Assembly (NCBI GenBank): GCA_003510135.1
Contig: DOKY01000021.1
Coordinates: 70,227-101,281 of the forward strand
Direction: 5' to 3'
Length of the DNA stretch: 31,055 nt
From: Pseudothermotoga sp.
Lineage (GTDB): Bacteria > Thermotogota > Thermotogae > Thermotogales > DSM-5069
Part shown: piece after piece, positions 1 to 8,722 of the stretch
Layout of the letters: each line of letters starts with the position of its first letter
Position numbering within the stretch: position 1 is the stretch's first letter
Notes under the pieces: generated by a model
The model's database searches: none
Told to the model about the DNA's origin: nothing
Seen by the model: the letters and a program-made list of their open reading frames with translations, nothing else
Program-made: the position numbers and the translations under genes

Positions 1-36
1 TCATTCTTCTATCACTCTCCACAGACTCAGAAACTC

Positions 37-876
37 TTATCCCTTTAAACCTCCGCTTAAGCCTTCGACATACCACTTTTGGCAAGCGAGAAAGAGAACA
101 AGAATGGGAATCGTTGCCACAACCATACCCGCGCACAGAAGTCCCCATCTGGTAATGTTGTGTCCCCTGAACATTGCAAGTCCAAGGTTAATTGGCATCT
201 TCGAGTAATCTTGTATCACCAAAAGTGGCCAGAAGAATTGACCCCACGACCACAAAACCTTGAAGACTATCATAGTCGCAACTGTCGGTTTCACCATAGG
301 AAGCATGATTCTCCAATATATGTAGAAATCGTTGGCACCATCAGCTCTGGCGGCTTGCTCGAAGTCGGCTGGGATAGAGAGAAAACTCTGTCTGAACATG
401 AACACGCCAAATCCGCTTGCAGTGAACGGTATAATGAGTGAAAGCAAACTGTCGTACATACCCATCCGAATCACTATTATGTACATCGGTATCGCAATGG
501 CATAAAAAGGTATCATCAAAGTTGACAGTGCCAACCAAAACAGGAGTTTCTTTCCAACGAAATTTTTCCGTGCCAGTGCATATCCAGCCATTGAATCGAA
601 AATGATACTCACAAGAGTCACGACACTTGCCACAAGTAGACTATTGAACAACATTGTTCCAAGCGTGACTTTTTCATTAATGACTTTTGGGTAATTCCAC
701 GCTAACAAATAATTGTCGAAGGTTACTGCCTTTGGCAACAATGAATAAGATTCTATTCCTGTGTCCGGTTCTATTGACCTCACCACCACCCATATGAGTG
801 GTAGGAGTGTGAAAGCACACGCAGGTATAGTCAAGAGGTATTTCATGAAAACTGCCCAACGATTTTGTGATCTCAT
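37..876 (-). CDS. Sugar ABC transporter permease, MalG type
   Basis: Inner-membrane permease subunit of a carbohydrate ABC importer (binding-protein-dependent inner-membrane component family, MalG/UgpE-like). About 279 residues with six hydrophobic segments. The EAA loop that docks the ATPase is visible (EQAARADGAN, then RIMLPMV), and the C-terminus ends GGLKG as in many MalG-like proteins. The open frame extends far upstream to 1176, but that part lies opposite the preceding permease and looks non-coding. I chose the ATG at 876 because MRSQNRW leads directly into the first membrane helix and lies 8 bp after the previous stop. It pairs with the permease at 885-1772. No ATPase gene is in the window, so a shared MsmK-like ATPase encoded elsewhere is inferred. 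Substrate unknown. Confidence 0.93.
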   Translation of the reverse strand: MRSQNRWAVFMKYLLTIPACAFTLLPLIWVVVRSIEPDTGIESYSLLPKAVTFDNYLLAWNYPKVINEKVTLGTMLFNSLLVASVVTLVSIIFDSMAGYALARKNFVGKKLLFWLALSTLMIPFYAIAIPMYIIVIRMGMYDSLLSLIIPFTASGFGVFMFRQSFLSIPADFEQAARADGANDFYIYWRIMLPMVKPTVATMIVFKVLWSWGQFFWPLLVIQDYSKMPINLGLAMFRGHNITRWGLLCAGMVVATIPILVLFLACQKWYVEGLSGGLKG

Positions 877-884
877 CCTTTGTT

Positions 885-1772
885 TCACCCCCAAAAAGTG
901 CTGTCTTCTTTGCCAATCTTTCTTTGAATGAAGGTGAGAATAAGGATTATAAACAGCAATATAACACTGATAGCGGATGCATAACCCATCTGAAACTCGC
1001 AAAAACCTTTTGTGTACAAATAGTTGACTATTGTTGTTGTTGAATATCCTGGTCCTCCACCGGTCATAATGTAAATTGGAGTGAAAACCTGAAACGAATT
1101 GATCAACGACGTGGTTATGACAAAAAAGGTTGTCGGCCTCAACAAAGGCAGAGTTATCTTGAGCGTAACTTGCCATTTTGTTGCACCGTCAAGTGAAGCT
1201 GCCTCATACAACTCCTCTGGTATGTTTTGAAGTCCTGCTAAGAAAATCAGCATTCTGTACCCAAAACCACTCCAGATTAAGACTACCCCGACGGCAAGCA
1301 GTGCGTACCTATAGTCACTCAACCACTGAATTGGCTTCAAATGCAACGCAAGTAATAGTCGATTTGCAATCCCAGTCGTACTTGAAGAAAATATCAAAGA
1401 CCAAATTATACTCACAACAACCATCGAGATCACATTTGGAACAAAAAGTGCGAGTCTGAAGAAATTTCTGCCCTTAAATGGTCTGTTCAACAGAAGAGCA
1501 AAAACAAGGCCAAGAATGGTGTTACCAGGAACATAGAGGACCGTGAAGTAAACAGTATTGAGGATCGATCTTAGAAAGACCTCATCCTTTGCGAGTCTCA
1601 AATAGTTTTTCAAACCTACAAACTTGGAAGAATAGAGTGTCACGATGCTGAATTCTCTCAGACTCAGAAAGATGACCCAAACGATTGGGATGAAAAGAAA
1701 TATCGTGAAAACGATATACGCTGGTGCGCAAAATGCATATGCAATTAAGTTTTCCTTTAGGCGTTTTTTCAC
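885..1772 (-). CDS. Sugar ABC transporter permease, MalF type
   Basis: The partner permease of the same importer (MalF/UgpA-like), 295 residues with six membrane segments. The EAA motif is clear (YEAASLDGATKW followed by ITLPLL), and so is the TGGGPGYSTTTIVNYLY stretch typical of MalF-like subunits. The start is GTG at 1772, preceded by an AGGTGG ribosome binding site about 5-10 nt upstream. It lies 64 bp downstream of the binding-protein gene, across a hairpin at 1809-1829. It should form a heterodimeric channel with the product of 37-876. Confidence 0.94.
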   Translation of the reverse strand: MKKRLKENLIAYAFCAPAYIVFTIFLFIPIVWVIFLSLREFSIVTLYSSKFVGLKNYLRLAKDEVFLRSILNTVYFTVLYVPGNTILGLVFALLLNRPFKGRNFFRLALFVPNVISMVVVSIIWSLIFSSSTTGIANRLLLALHLKPIQWLSDYRYALLAVGVVLIWSGFGYRMLIFLAGLQNIPEELYEAASLDGATKWQVTLKITLPLLRPTTFFVITTSLINSFQVFTPIYIMTGGGPGYSTTTIVNYLYTKGFCEFQMGYASAISVILLFIILILTFIQRKIGKEDSTFWG

Positions 1773-1808
1773 CTTTCCACCACCTCAAAGGAAGCAATGG
1801 CTAAAAAT

Positions 1809-1829
1809 GGGGAAGGATCTCCCTTCCCC
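1809..1829 (-). terminator. Intra-operon hairpin between binding protein and permease genes
   Basis: A perfect 8-bp inverted repeat (GGGGAAGG / CCTTCCCC, 5-nt loop) lies directly after the binding-protein stop codon. On the minus strand it is followed by CATTTTTAG, a short T-rich tract. It is probably a leaky terminator or RNA-stabilising hairpin that gives more binding protein than permease. A similar hairpin follows the binding-protein gene of the other ABC operon in the window. Confidence 0.6.
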
Positions 1830-1836
1830 TTGAAAT

Positions 1837-3111
1837 TCACCATACAAATCCCTTTTCTTTCAAATGTTGTTCCAACTCCTGCTGAGCTCTTTTCAAACCA
1901 TCAACCAGTGATAGCTTGTCTGACAGTACATCTTGAATTGCAGCCCTTATTATCCTGGTGAATGCCGAGTACTCCGGATGTTCAACCCAGGGATTTGAAT
2001 CAGACATTTGTTGGGCGAACGCATTCATGATCTGATCTTCACCAACATATTCTTGCGCCGCATCCACTCTGGATGGTACAAATCCTGCCACATTACAGTA
2101 TTCAAGCATATTCTCTTTGCTGCACAGCCACATCAAAAGCTTGGCAGCGCCCTCTTTGTTTTTCGCATTTGAAGGTATCACAAAGACATCAGCACCATAA
2201 TACGATGTTCTTTTGCCAGTTTCGGGATTTATTGGTAGTGGTACGGCACCAACTTTGTCACCGAGTTCTTCTTTCAGTGCTCGTGCAGCATCTCCGGTGT
2301 CAATGTACATTGCGATCTGACCTGCCACAAGTTGCCTTCGAACATCAGCCAAGTTTGCATTTATTCCTCCAGGTTGAACAACCTTATAAGTTTTGAACAA
2401 GTCTACAAAGAATTTCGCACCTCTGTAGAACGATTCAGTGTTGATCGTCGGGGCTCCCTTCTCATCAATCATTCGACCGCCAGCCTGCCACACCCAAATC
2501 ATGAGCTGATAAGCATACTGAGCTGACGCACCAAAACCATAAACATCAACCTGTCCATCACCATTTCTATCAAAAGTGAGGCGCCTTGCATACTCGAGAA
2601 AATCGTTCCATGTCCAGTTTGGCGATGGTTCTGGAAGACCCCTTTCAGCAAGAATGTCCTTTCGATAAAGTACAACACGTGTATGACAGAAATAAGGAAT
2701 TCCCACGATCTTACCACTCATTTCTTTAGGCTTGTCCATTTTGTAAGTACTTCCCAGTAAAACTGACTGTGAAAAGTTCTTCAAGAAATCCTGTGGCAAA
2801 TACTTGTCCATAGGTTCAATAGCTTTTGACCAAGCAAGAGCATGCTCTCTTGGTGACCCTACCTTAGCAAGATCTGGTGCTTTCCCAGACATGATTGCAA
2901 CATCGAGTTTTGTGTGTGGATCTTCTGCCCAGGGAATAACCACCAGATTTACTTTGATTCCTGTAGCATCCTCAAATGCCTTTATCTGTTTCTTCACAAC
3001 TGGTAGGTCAAGTCGTGGATCTCCTCCCGCGAACCAAAATGTCACCTCAGCACCAAACAGCGAAACAGCCAAAGCGCAAATAAACACAACTAAACCAAGA
3101 ACTCTTCTCAT
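1837..3111 (-). CDS. Extracellular sugar-binding protein of ABC importer
   Basis: Family-1 (MalE-like) extracellular solute-binding protein, 424 residues. An N-terminal signal peptide (MRR, hydrophobic core, cut probably after SLFGA near residue 21) precedes mature EVTFWFAGGD. There is no lipobox Cys, so it should be free in the periplasm. Family traits are visible: PDLAKVGSPRE early, WTWNDFLEYARRLTFDRNGDGQVD in the middle and a late GAAKLLMWLCSKEN segment. The ATG at 3111 has a strong GGGAGGG site upstream. It sits between two barrel-type glycosidase-like genes upstream and its permeases downstream, suggesting a saccharide ligand released or modified by those enzymes. Ligand not identifiable from sequence. 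Confidence 0.95.
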   Translation of the reverse strand: MRRVLGLVVFICALAVSLFGAEVTFWFAGGDPRLDLPVVKKQIKAFEDATGIKVNLVVIPWAEDPHTKLDVAIMSGKAPDLAKVGSPREHALAWSKAIEPMDKYLPQDFLKNFSQSVLLGSTYKMDKPKEMSGKIVGIPYFCHTRVVLYRKDILAERGLPEPSPNWTWNDFLEYARRLTFDRNGDGQVDVYGFGASAQYAYQLMIWVWQAGGRMIDEKGAPTINTESFYRGAKFFVDLFKTYKVVQPGGINANLADVRRQLVAGQIAMYIDTGDAARALKEELGDKVGAVPLPINPETGKRTSYYGADVFVIPSNAKNKEGAAKLLMWLCSKENMLEYCNVAGFVPSRVDAAQEYVGEDQIMNAFAQQMSDSNPWVEHPEYSAFTRIIRAAIQDVLSDKLSLVDGLKRAQQELEQHLKEKGFVW

Positions 3112-3156
3112 CAGTAAATCCCTCCCTTTCCAGTTTTCAAAACCATTTGATTCCTT

Positions 3157-4299
3157 TTACACAGTTTTCATCGTCTTTTGGAGAAGTTCACGCACTTCAC
3201 TTCTCCTGAAAATCTCGTGGAATGCAAAAAGGCAAACTCCATCCGCTTTAGACAACTTCGAGACTTTGATAGCCTCAATTACCTCATCTGCAGGTACGTC
3301 ACCATGCGCTTGAATACCAGCAACAACCAAGGATCTTTCTGATGCTGCTTGCCGAGCGCCCAAAAGTATCTCTGAAACCCATGAGATGGGCTTGCCAAAG
3401 TCACGATGATATGCCATAGGTACAATAATATCGCAAATCTCTGAAAGATCTGAGTAATTTTGACCAAACTGTACCAGAGCAAAGATTCTTTTCTTGAGGT
3501 CGATATCACCTCCTTCCGGAATGAGTGCAGCGCTCAAAACTGTAGAAGGTCTTTTGTTCTTCACCATATGGCCGATCTGTTTTGTAAAGTTCGTAACATC
3601 GTCCTTCCTCATGTTTGACCACGCAATAACGTCTGGATCACCTACCATGAAAGCATCTATGAAGCTTCTATTGTCACCCTGATTTCCCCAGGTTTCCACA
3701 GCTTTCGCAATGAGCGAATTGACATTCAGTCCAGCCATTATTGCTCTCTGTTGCTGCAACGGTCCCCATCCCCAAGCCCCGTTTGGATACCTGACATAAT
3801 CCAAATGAATTCCACTTGGCTCGTAAGTGTCAAGTACTTCTGAAACCAAAGACAGTACGTACTCTCTGTAGTTGACATCAGCTACGAAATCAACAGCTGC
3901 GGTTGAGACTCTGAAACAACTATGTTCGCCAAGTCTATATTCATGAGTCTCAAGTTCCAGTGGAACTCCCCACATGCCCGAACCGGGATTCCTCTGCAGA
4001 TAGCTCTTGTCCTGTGAGATAATGAACCAAGCGTGCAACCTGATGTTATTTTTCTCGCAACCCTCACGACTCCGTGGTAACACAGTTGTATCCTGAGAAA
4101 ATGCCAGCGCAATCTTTGAAGGCCAGCACACTTTTCCCGTAGTCCCTTTCACAAGGAGAAATAGATCGGTTATCCCCATTTCCCTCATATCTCTTAAAGC
4201 TTTTTCCACTCCGTACTCTGATAGAGACGAACCCCAAGCCCACACACCACATATTGGTTCTGGCATCACACAGGATTTCTTCTCAAAATCTTTCAACAC
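3157..4299 (-). CDS. Cytoplasmic glycoside-hydrolase-like TIM-barrel protein
   Basis: About 380 residues, resembling family-10-like glycosyl hydrolases (GHL10/DUF187 type); exact family uncertain. Key stretches are GVWAWGSS near the N-terminus, LFLLVKGTTGKVCWPS, and GIHLDYVRYPNGAWGWGP carrying the acidic Asp of a barrel strand. It has no signal peptide, whereas its paralogue at 5147-6832 is a lipoprotein with the same barrel. Start choice: the frame opens at GTG 4314, overlapping the upstream SIS stop (GTGA), but the site GAGGTG at 4312-4307 fits GTG 4299 with 7-nt spacing. I prefer 4299. It lies between a SIS protein and the ABC importer, suggesting intracellular processing of the imported compound. 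Catalytic activity is inferred, not shown. Confidence 0.85.
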   Translation of the reverse strand: MLKDFEKKSCVMPEPICGVWAWGSSLSEYGVEKALRDMREMGITDLFLLVKGTTGKVCWPSKIALAFSQDTTVLPRSREGCEKNNIRLHAWFIISQDKSYLQRNPGSGMWGVPLELETHEYRLGEHSCFRVSTAAVDFVADVNYREYVLSLVSEVLDTYEPSGIHLDYVRYPNGAWGWGPLQQQRAIMAGLNVNSLIAKAVETWGNQGDNRSFIDAFMVGDPDVIAWSNMRKDDVTNFTKQIGHMVKNKRPSTVLSAALIPEGGDIDLKKRIFALVQFGQNYSDLSEICDIIVPMAYHRDFGKPISWVSEILLGARQAASERSLVVAGIQAHGDVPADEVIEAIKVSKLSKADGVCLFAFHEIFRRSEVRELLQKTMKTV

Positions 4300-4310
4300 T
4301 TTGTGACACC

Positions 4311-5072
4311 TCACAGAAATGGAATCAGGTGACGATACTTTGACACTAAGGATATATTCTTTTCACCACCATTCGGTGTGTTTGAACTTAAGAACACAGG
4401 AGGATTTTTGCCATTTCTCAAAAAACATGCCACAACTTCACCGATGATAGAATTTATGATGAAAGCTCCACAAACAGTCGAAAGTGGTCCTACTGCTATT
4501 TCGCCAATCTTCACACAGGCATCTCCGTAAGGAACATGGTTGTCGATGGTCAAATCTACAACTTCGAAGAGTTTCTTACCCAGTTCGTTCCGTGGTTCTA
4601 CGCTTGTCGAATGCTCAATCGAAGTGATTGCACAGACGTAAGCCCCCCTCTTTCTTGCACGGTCTGCGAATGTGACAACTGCGGAGTTGGATCCAGAATT
4701 CGAGAAAACAACTACTACATCTTTCGAAGAGATTGGTAAATCGGAAACTATAGCTTCTCCTATCCCATCTATTCGTTCCAGCTTCGAACTGAGAGCAGCT
4801 CTCTCGTGAAGCATCAGTGAACTGAGAAGAATTGGATACACAGGCGCTATGCCTCCTGCTCGGTAGAAAATCTCTTCAACCAACATGTGAGAGTGCCCAG
4901 TGCCAAACGCATAAATAAGACCGCCATCGTTTATTGATCTGTACATCCTTTCTGCCAGATCTTTGATCTTTTCTTCTTCTTGTTCGATGATTTTTTCAAT
5001 CGTACTTTCAATCATCTGACGATACTTTCTTGAAAAACTTGATCCACAACCTTCAGAACCAGTTCTGGACAT
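4311..5072 (-). CDS. SIS-domain phosphosugar-binding protein (UPF0309-like)
   Basis: 253 residues with a single SIS fold as in UPF0309/SIS_2 proteins related to MurNAc-6-phosphate etherase and KpsF-type enzymes. Phosphosugar-binding loops are visible as AFGTGHSHM (about 55-63) and FSNSGSNSAV (123-132). The C-terminal part (NGKNPPVFLSSNTPNG) is characteristic of UPF0309. It probably binds or isomerises a phosphorylated (amino)sugar in the cytoplasm. ATG 5072 has an AAGGAGGG site about 11 nt upstream; ATG 5015 is an alternative that would remove 19 poorly conserved residues. It overlaps the following gene's open frame by 4 bp, suggesting coupling. The exact reaction cannot be deduced. Confidence 0.88.
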   Translation of the reverse strand: MSRTGSEGCGSSFSRKYRQMIESTIEKIIEQEEEKIKDLAERMYRSINDGGLIYAFGTGHSHMLVEEIFYRAGGIAPVYPILLSSLMLHERAALSSKLERIDGIGEAIVSDLPISSKDVVVVFSNSGSNSAVVTFADRARKRGAYVCAITSIEHSTSVEPRNELGKKLFEVVDLTIDNHVPYGDACVKIGEIAVGPLSTVCGAFIINSIIGEVVACFLRNGKNPPVFLSSNTPNGGEKNISLVSKYRHLIPFL

Positions 5073-5146
5073 TTTCTAAGAATCCCTCCTTGAAAGTTGT
5101 CAAGACTTTGACTCAATACTCAACTGGAATAAACCAGAAACATCTT

Positions 5147-6832
5147 TCATTTAAATTGTTTTAGGATATCCTTCAGCATTTGTTCACGGTCGCTACCCAA
5201 TATTGTTCCGGCTCTAAAGACACATACTCCATCAGCACCAGCACTGAGACTGTTAGCAACAGCTTCTGCAAGTTCCGTACCAGTCACGGGAGAATACCCT
5301 TGAAGACCAACAATGATCTTTACTTGTTCACTTTGAAGTTGTTGCCTGATTCCACCGAGGATGGTGCTCGTTATCCAAGATATATCCTTCCCGTAGTCTC
5401 TGTGATATGCCATGGGAATTATCAGTTCACATTTTTGTCCAAGAAGCTTGTAGTCTTGACCATAATGGACCAATCCAAACGCTCTTTCAGATAGATCAGA
5501 GCTTCCAGGCTCCGGCATCACAGCAGCACTGATCACAATGTTTGGTTTTATCTGCTTTGCACAGTCAACCAAATCACTCAAGAACTCAAGAACATTTGCG
5601 GATCTCAGTTCCACCCACTTCGTAACGGTAGCATCACCAGCGAGATAAGCATTCACAAATGATTGCCCGTCCCCATTGCTACCCCAGGTTTGTATTGCCA
5701 GTTGTTGCAGATAATCAATATCCGAATCGTCTAAACCGTTCTCTCGAGCCTTATCAAGTTCAGATGGACCCCAACCCCATGCACCGGTCGGATACCTTAT
5801 ATAGTCAAAATGCAGACCGTCTGGGTCATAGTTCCGTATGACCTCACTAATAAGTGATTTCATGTATTCCTTGTAAGCGCTGTATCCGACAAAATCAACT
5901 GACTTCCCGGCTCTCTGGGGATCTGCACCTTGTGTTTTGGGAATACCATACATTTTGCTTTCTGGATATGCGGTAGTGAACTTCTCATCTTGATTACACA
6001 CAAACCATACATGATATCTAAGGCCATTAGTCTTGCAGTACTGTGCCACTCTTGGTAGTACTGTTGTATCGGATGCGAGTCCCAAAGCAACGTTTGATGG
6101 CCAGTTCACAGTCCCACTCGTACCCTTGACCAGTAGGAAAATATCTGTCACACCAAGGTCCTTTATTTTATCCAATGTTTGTTCGACCCCTGAGCTGGCA
6201 AGTGTGCTTCCCCAAACCCACACGGCTTTTATTTTTGCAGGCCATGAAAGAGGCAACAAAGCTTTGCGCAACTGTATTTCCTCACATGTAGTGCCCGTGT
6301 TTTCAATGCAACATAAAATCTCAGCCAAAGTTGGTATGAAAACGTCTATAGACATCTTCCGCTGTACTCCGTTCACATTGACCGAGATGACTTTTGGTAA
6401 AACTCCATTCTTCTCCGTTTCTGCGACAAAATACAGCGCTGCTTCATAAAAATCCGATATTGTGCACGTTTCTACTGGCTCGAAGTCTCCAGGTTCAAGA
6501 CCCGCAGGAAGATAAGTCTGAATGTATTTCACTGATGTGGGCTTCTGCTTGGAATTGCAAAACTCTACAAAGAATTTCGACATCAGGTACGCAGCATCGT
6601 TTAACTTTATGGCACGTAGGTTTGTCGACTTTCCCTTAGCTTGCCAGACTTTTTCACACTCTTCAGGTAATCTCTGCGTTGAATCAACACACTCAGAAAT
6701 TGCCGCTGCGATAAGCAACACATCATCACCACTGAGTTGATCTTCAGAACTTTCAGGATGTTTGATTGCGAAACAACCCGCTGACAAAATCACCAAACTT
6801 AGTATCACGACCAAAATGCCAACTTTTTTCAT
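5147..6832 (-). CDS. Lipoprotein: repeat domain plus glycosidase-like TIM barrel
   Basis: 561 residues. A lipoprotein signal ends in the lipobox LSAGC (lipidated Cys20). Residues about 35-180 hold a small helical region with two similar units. The second (about 125-175, with NGVLPKVISVNVNG and MSIDVFIPTLAEIL) recalls the pseudomurein-binding-repeat pattern. Residues about 202-561 form the same GHL10-like barrel as the gene at 3157-4299: VWVWGSTLASSG, LLVKGTSGTVNWPS, and GLHFDYIRYPTGAWGWGP at 339-356. ATG 6832 is chosen because GGAGGT lies 9 nt upstream; the in-frame GTG at 6841 overlaps that site. It should be anchored outside the inner membrane, perhaps tethered to cell-wall or toga material, acting before import. 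Binding and catalysis are inferred. Confidence 0.87.
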   Translation of the reverse strand: MKKVGILVVILSLVILSAGCFAIKHPESSEDQLSGDDVLLIAAAISECVDSTQRLPEECEKVWQAKGKSTNLRAIKLNDAAYLMSKFFVEFCNSKQKPTSVKYIQTYLPAGLEPGDFEPVETCTISDFYEAALYFVAETEKNGVLPKVISVNVNGVQRKMSIDVFIPTLAEILCCIENTGTTCEEIQLRKALLPLSWPAKIKAVWVWGSTLASSGVEQTLDKIKDLGVTDIFLLVKGTSGTVNWPSNVALGLASDTTVLPRVAQYCKTNGLRYHVWFVCNQDEKFTTAYPESKMYGIPKTQGADPQRAGKSVDFVGYSAYKEYMKSLISEVIRNYDPDGLHFDYIRYPTGAWGWGPSELDKARENGLDDSDIDYLQQLAIQTWGSNGDGQSFVNAYLAGDATVTKWVELRSANVLEFLSDLVDCAKQIKPNIVISAAVMPEPGSSDLSERAFGLVHYGQDYKLLGQKCELIIPMAYHRDYGKDISWITSTILGGIRQQLQSEQVKIIVGLQGYSPVTGTELAEAVANSLSAGADGVCVFRAGTILGSDREQMLKDILKQFK

Positions 6833-6885
6833 GTGTACCACACCTCCTTCACTTGAATCTGTGATCGTTCACAAGATCTATGACT

Positions 6886-7869
6886 TCATCTGCTCTCATC
6901 TGCCAGAAACACTACTCTTGAAAGATTTCTTGGTTGATCTGGATTCAAACCTTTTCTCTTTGCAATGATTAGTCCCAATAATTGACCGAAAAGAACCTGA
7001 AGAAACGCATCTTGTCCATTCTCTGCCGCTGGTGTTCGTAAAACGGTTGAAGCTCCCAATCTTTGCATCTCGCCCAGAAGTGTAACTTCTTCTGGATTTT
7101 GGTCGCTTGCATAGAGTACTACAAGAGTCTGATCTGTCACAAGTGATTTGGGTCCATGTCTGTACTCGAATGTTGAGTAGGCTTCTGCAAATGTGAGAGA
7201 CATTTCTTGAAGTTTTAGAGCCGACTCTTTCGCGATACCTTCGTAAACACCTGTGCCGAGAAAAACGTAATGTTTTGCGCCGTCAATTGCCTGACTCTCA
7301 ATTGATTTTTCTGACTCATGCAGAAACTTTCTTGATAGTCTGACCAGTCGATCATAGTCGCTGGCAATCTTTGCCATTCTATCGATCAAATAGAATAAAC
7401 TGAGCAACATACAGCTGAATGACTTCGTCATTACGACAGACCTCTCCTCTAAGGGAAGAACCAAAGACGACTGACATATCCTTCGCAGTTCGCTCTTCTC
7501 ACCAAGCGTTATTCCGAAGGTCTTAATTCCCATCTGATTGAACTTCCTAAGAGCTTGAACAGTCTCAGTTGTATCACCTGAACGTGAGATCAAAACAGCA
7601 GATCTTTTGAGATCTCTTGAACCAAGAACAAAACTGCTCGCAAAGGTGACCTCTCCACTTTGTAGGGGCTTTGCATCAATTCCAGTAACTCGTGAGAAAT
7701 ACTTGGATGCCGACACAGCTAAGTAGTAAGATGAGCCACAACCAACAAAGTACACAACATCACTCTCGAAAAGGTAGCGCGCAAAATCTTCAATGTATAG
7801 ATCATTCAGAAACGCTAACAGTCTCTCGAAATCATCAGGTTGAGTGTATATCTCGTGTTCAGTGAGCAT
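6886..7869 (-). CDS. Double-SIS sugar isomerase/deaminase, GlmS/AgaS-like
   Basis: About 327 residues with two SIS domains, similar to the isomerase half of glucosamine-6-phosphate synthase and to AgaS/FrlB-type deglycases; the glutaminase domain is absent. Motifs: FVGCGSSYYLA (about 41-51), SRSGDTTETV (95-104) and the signature EYRHGPKSL in the second SIS. Such proteins usually remove or move an amino group on a sugar 6-phosphate. The frame opens at TTG 7914, but the site GAGGTG with 9-nt spacing points to ATG 7869, where MLTEHEIYTQP matches the usual N-terminus (ExxxQP) of this family. This start also removes an overlap with the DeoR gene. Its context suggests an amino sugar or glycated amine as the operon's substrate. 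Confidence 0.9.
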   Translation of the reverse strand: MLTEHEIYTQPDDFERLLAFLNDLYIEDFARYLFESDVVYFVGCGSSYYLAVSASKYFSRVTGIDAKPLQSGEVTFASSFVLGSRDLKRSAVLISRSGDTTETVQALRKFNQMGIKTFGITLGEKSELRRICQSSLVLPLEERSVVMTKSFSCMLLSLFYLIDRMAKIASDYDRLVRLSRKFLHESEKSIESQAIDGAKHYVFLGTGVYEGIAKESALKLQEMSLTFAEAYSTFEYRHGPKSLVTDQTLVVLYASDQNPEEVTLLGEMQRLGASTVLRTPAAENGQDAFLQVLFGQLLGLIIAKRKGLNPDQPRNLSRVVFLADESR

Positions 7870-7888
7870 CTGGATCATCACCTCGATA

Positions 7889-8656
7889 TCAGACAGAAAT
7901 GACATTAATTCCAAACGATCTGAGGGTTTCGATTTGACTTGGAGTAGCTTGGGTGTCTGTTACGAGAACATCTATTTTCCCCAAATCGCATATCTTGTAC
8001 GGAGCTGATTGCTCAATCTTCGTGCTGTCTGCCAACAAGATTACAGTCTTCGACCTTCTGATTATCAATTCCGCCAAGTTTCTTTCCTCGAAATCAGCGA
8101 CCGTTACACCATATTCACTGCTCACACCACTTGCCCCAAGAATATAGCAGTCGAAATACATGCGTTCAAACAGCATTGATGAGTATTCACCAACACATTC
8201 AAAGGATCCTTGCCTCACCGTTCCACCAGAATGTACCAGGTTGAATGGTTTAGATAAATTGATGATTGCCCATGCAGTTGTGATTGAATTTGTTACAATC
8301 GTCAGCGTGTGTATTGAACTACTCTCGAGTGCTTTCATTGCGTAGTAAACAGTTGTGCCCCCACCAGCAGCAACTACCTGACCATTGTTTAGCAGCTCGA
8401 TTGCTTTCTTCGCGATTCGTTGCTTTTGTTCTTTCCGAAGATCTAGGTTTTTGAAAAACGGTGAGTCGCCCGTTATGCTCTTGATAGTTGCTCCACCACG
8501 CGTTCTTTCAACCAACCCTTGAGATTCTAAGATCTCAAGATCTCGTCGGGCTGTTATCAAAGATACGCCAAAAGAATCGCAGATATCGTTTATTGATATT
8601 CGGCCGGATTGTCTCAGGGTATTCAAAATCGCTCTTAATCGTTCTTGACGTCCCAT
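7889..8656 (-). CDS. DeoR-family transcriptional regulator
   Basis: 255 residues. The N-terminal winged helix-turn-helix (about 1-60) has the DeoR signature ISINDICDSFGVSLITARRD and ends RTRGGA. The C-terminal sugar-phosphate sensor domain (about 75-250) contains AAGGGTTVYYAMKAL, a VTNS segment, an HSGGTVR segment and LLADSTKIEQ. DeoR sensors are distant relatives of phosphosugar isomerases and normally respond to sugar phosphates. ATG 8656 follows GAGGGGGTG by 7 nt; the in-frame TTG at 8662 is rejected. It is first in the minus-strand operon and probably a repressor of itself and the sugar genes downstream. The direct repeats at 8681-8722 are candidate operators. Confidence 0.93.
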   Translation of the reverse strand: MGRQERLRAILNTLRQSGRISINDICDSFGVSLITARRDLEILESQGLVERTRGGATIKSITGDSPFFKNLDLRKEQKQRIAKKAIELLNNGQVVAAGGGTTVYYAMKALESSSIHTLTIVTNSITTAWAIINLSKPFNLVHSGGTVRQGSFECVGEYSSMLFERMYFDCYILGASGVSSEYGVTVADFEERNLAELIIRRSKTVILLADSTKIEQSAPYKICDLGKIDVLVTDTQATPSQIETLRSFGINVISV

Positions 8657-8680
8657 CAACAATCACCCCCTCTTGATCAA

Positions 8681-8722
8681 AAACGATCATTTTGTGTTCA
8701 TCTGCTTTTACTATAAACGATC
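8681..8722. promoter_or_regulatory. Candidate DeoR operator repeats
   Basis: Two exact copies of AAACGATC (plus strand 8681-8688 and 8715-8722) lie 34 bp apart, about three helical turns. One is just upstream of the regulator's start; the other sits in the promoter spacer. Each is followed within about 15 bp by a GTTCAT/TGAAC element in opposite orientation. The position suits autorepression of the operon. Binding is inferred. Confidence 0.5.

Noticed and set aside
1..36. A further operon gene starting at the left edge
   Set aside because: GGAGAG followed by ATGA at the edge could be the next start, but too little sequence is present to support a gene.
877..1176. N-terminal extension of the MalG-type permease frame
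   Set aside because: It lies within the preceding permease gene in another frame and has no family resemblance; the ATG at 876 fits the family.
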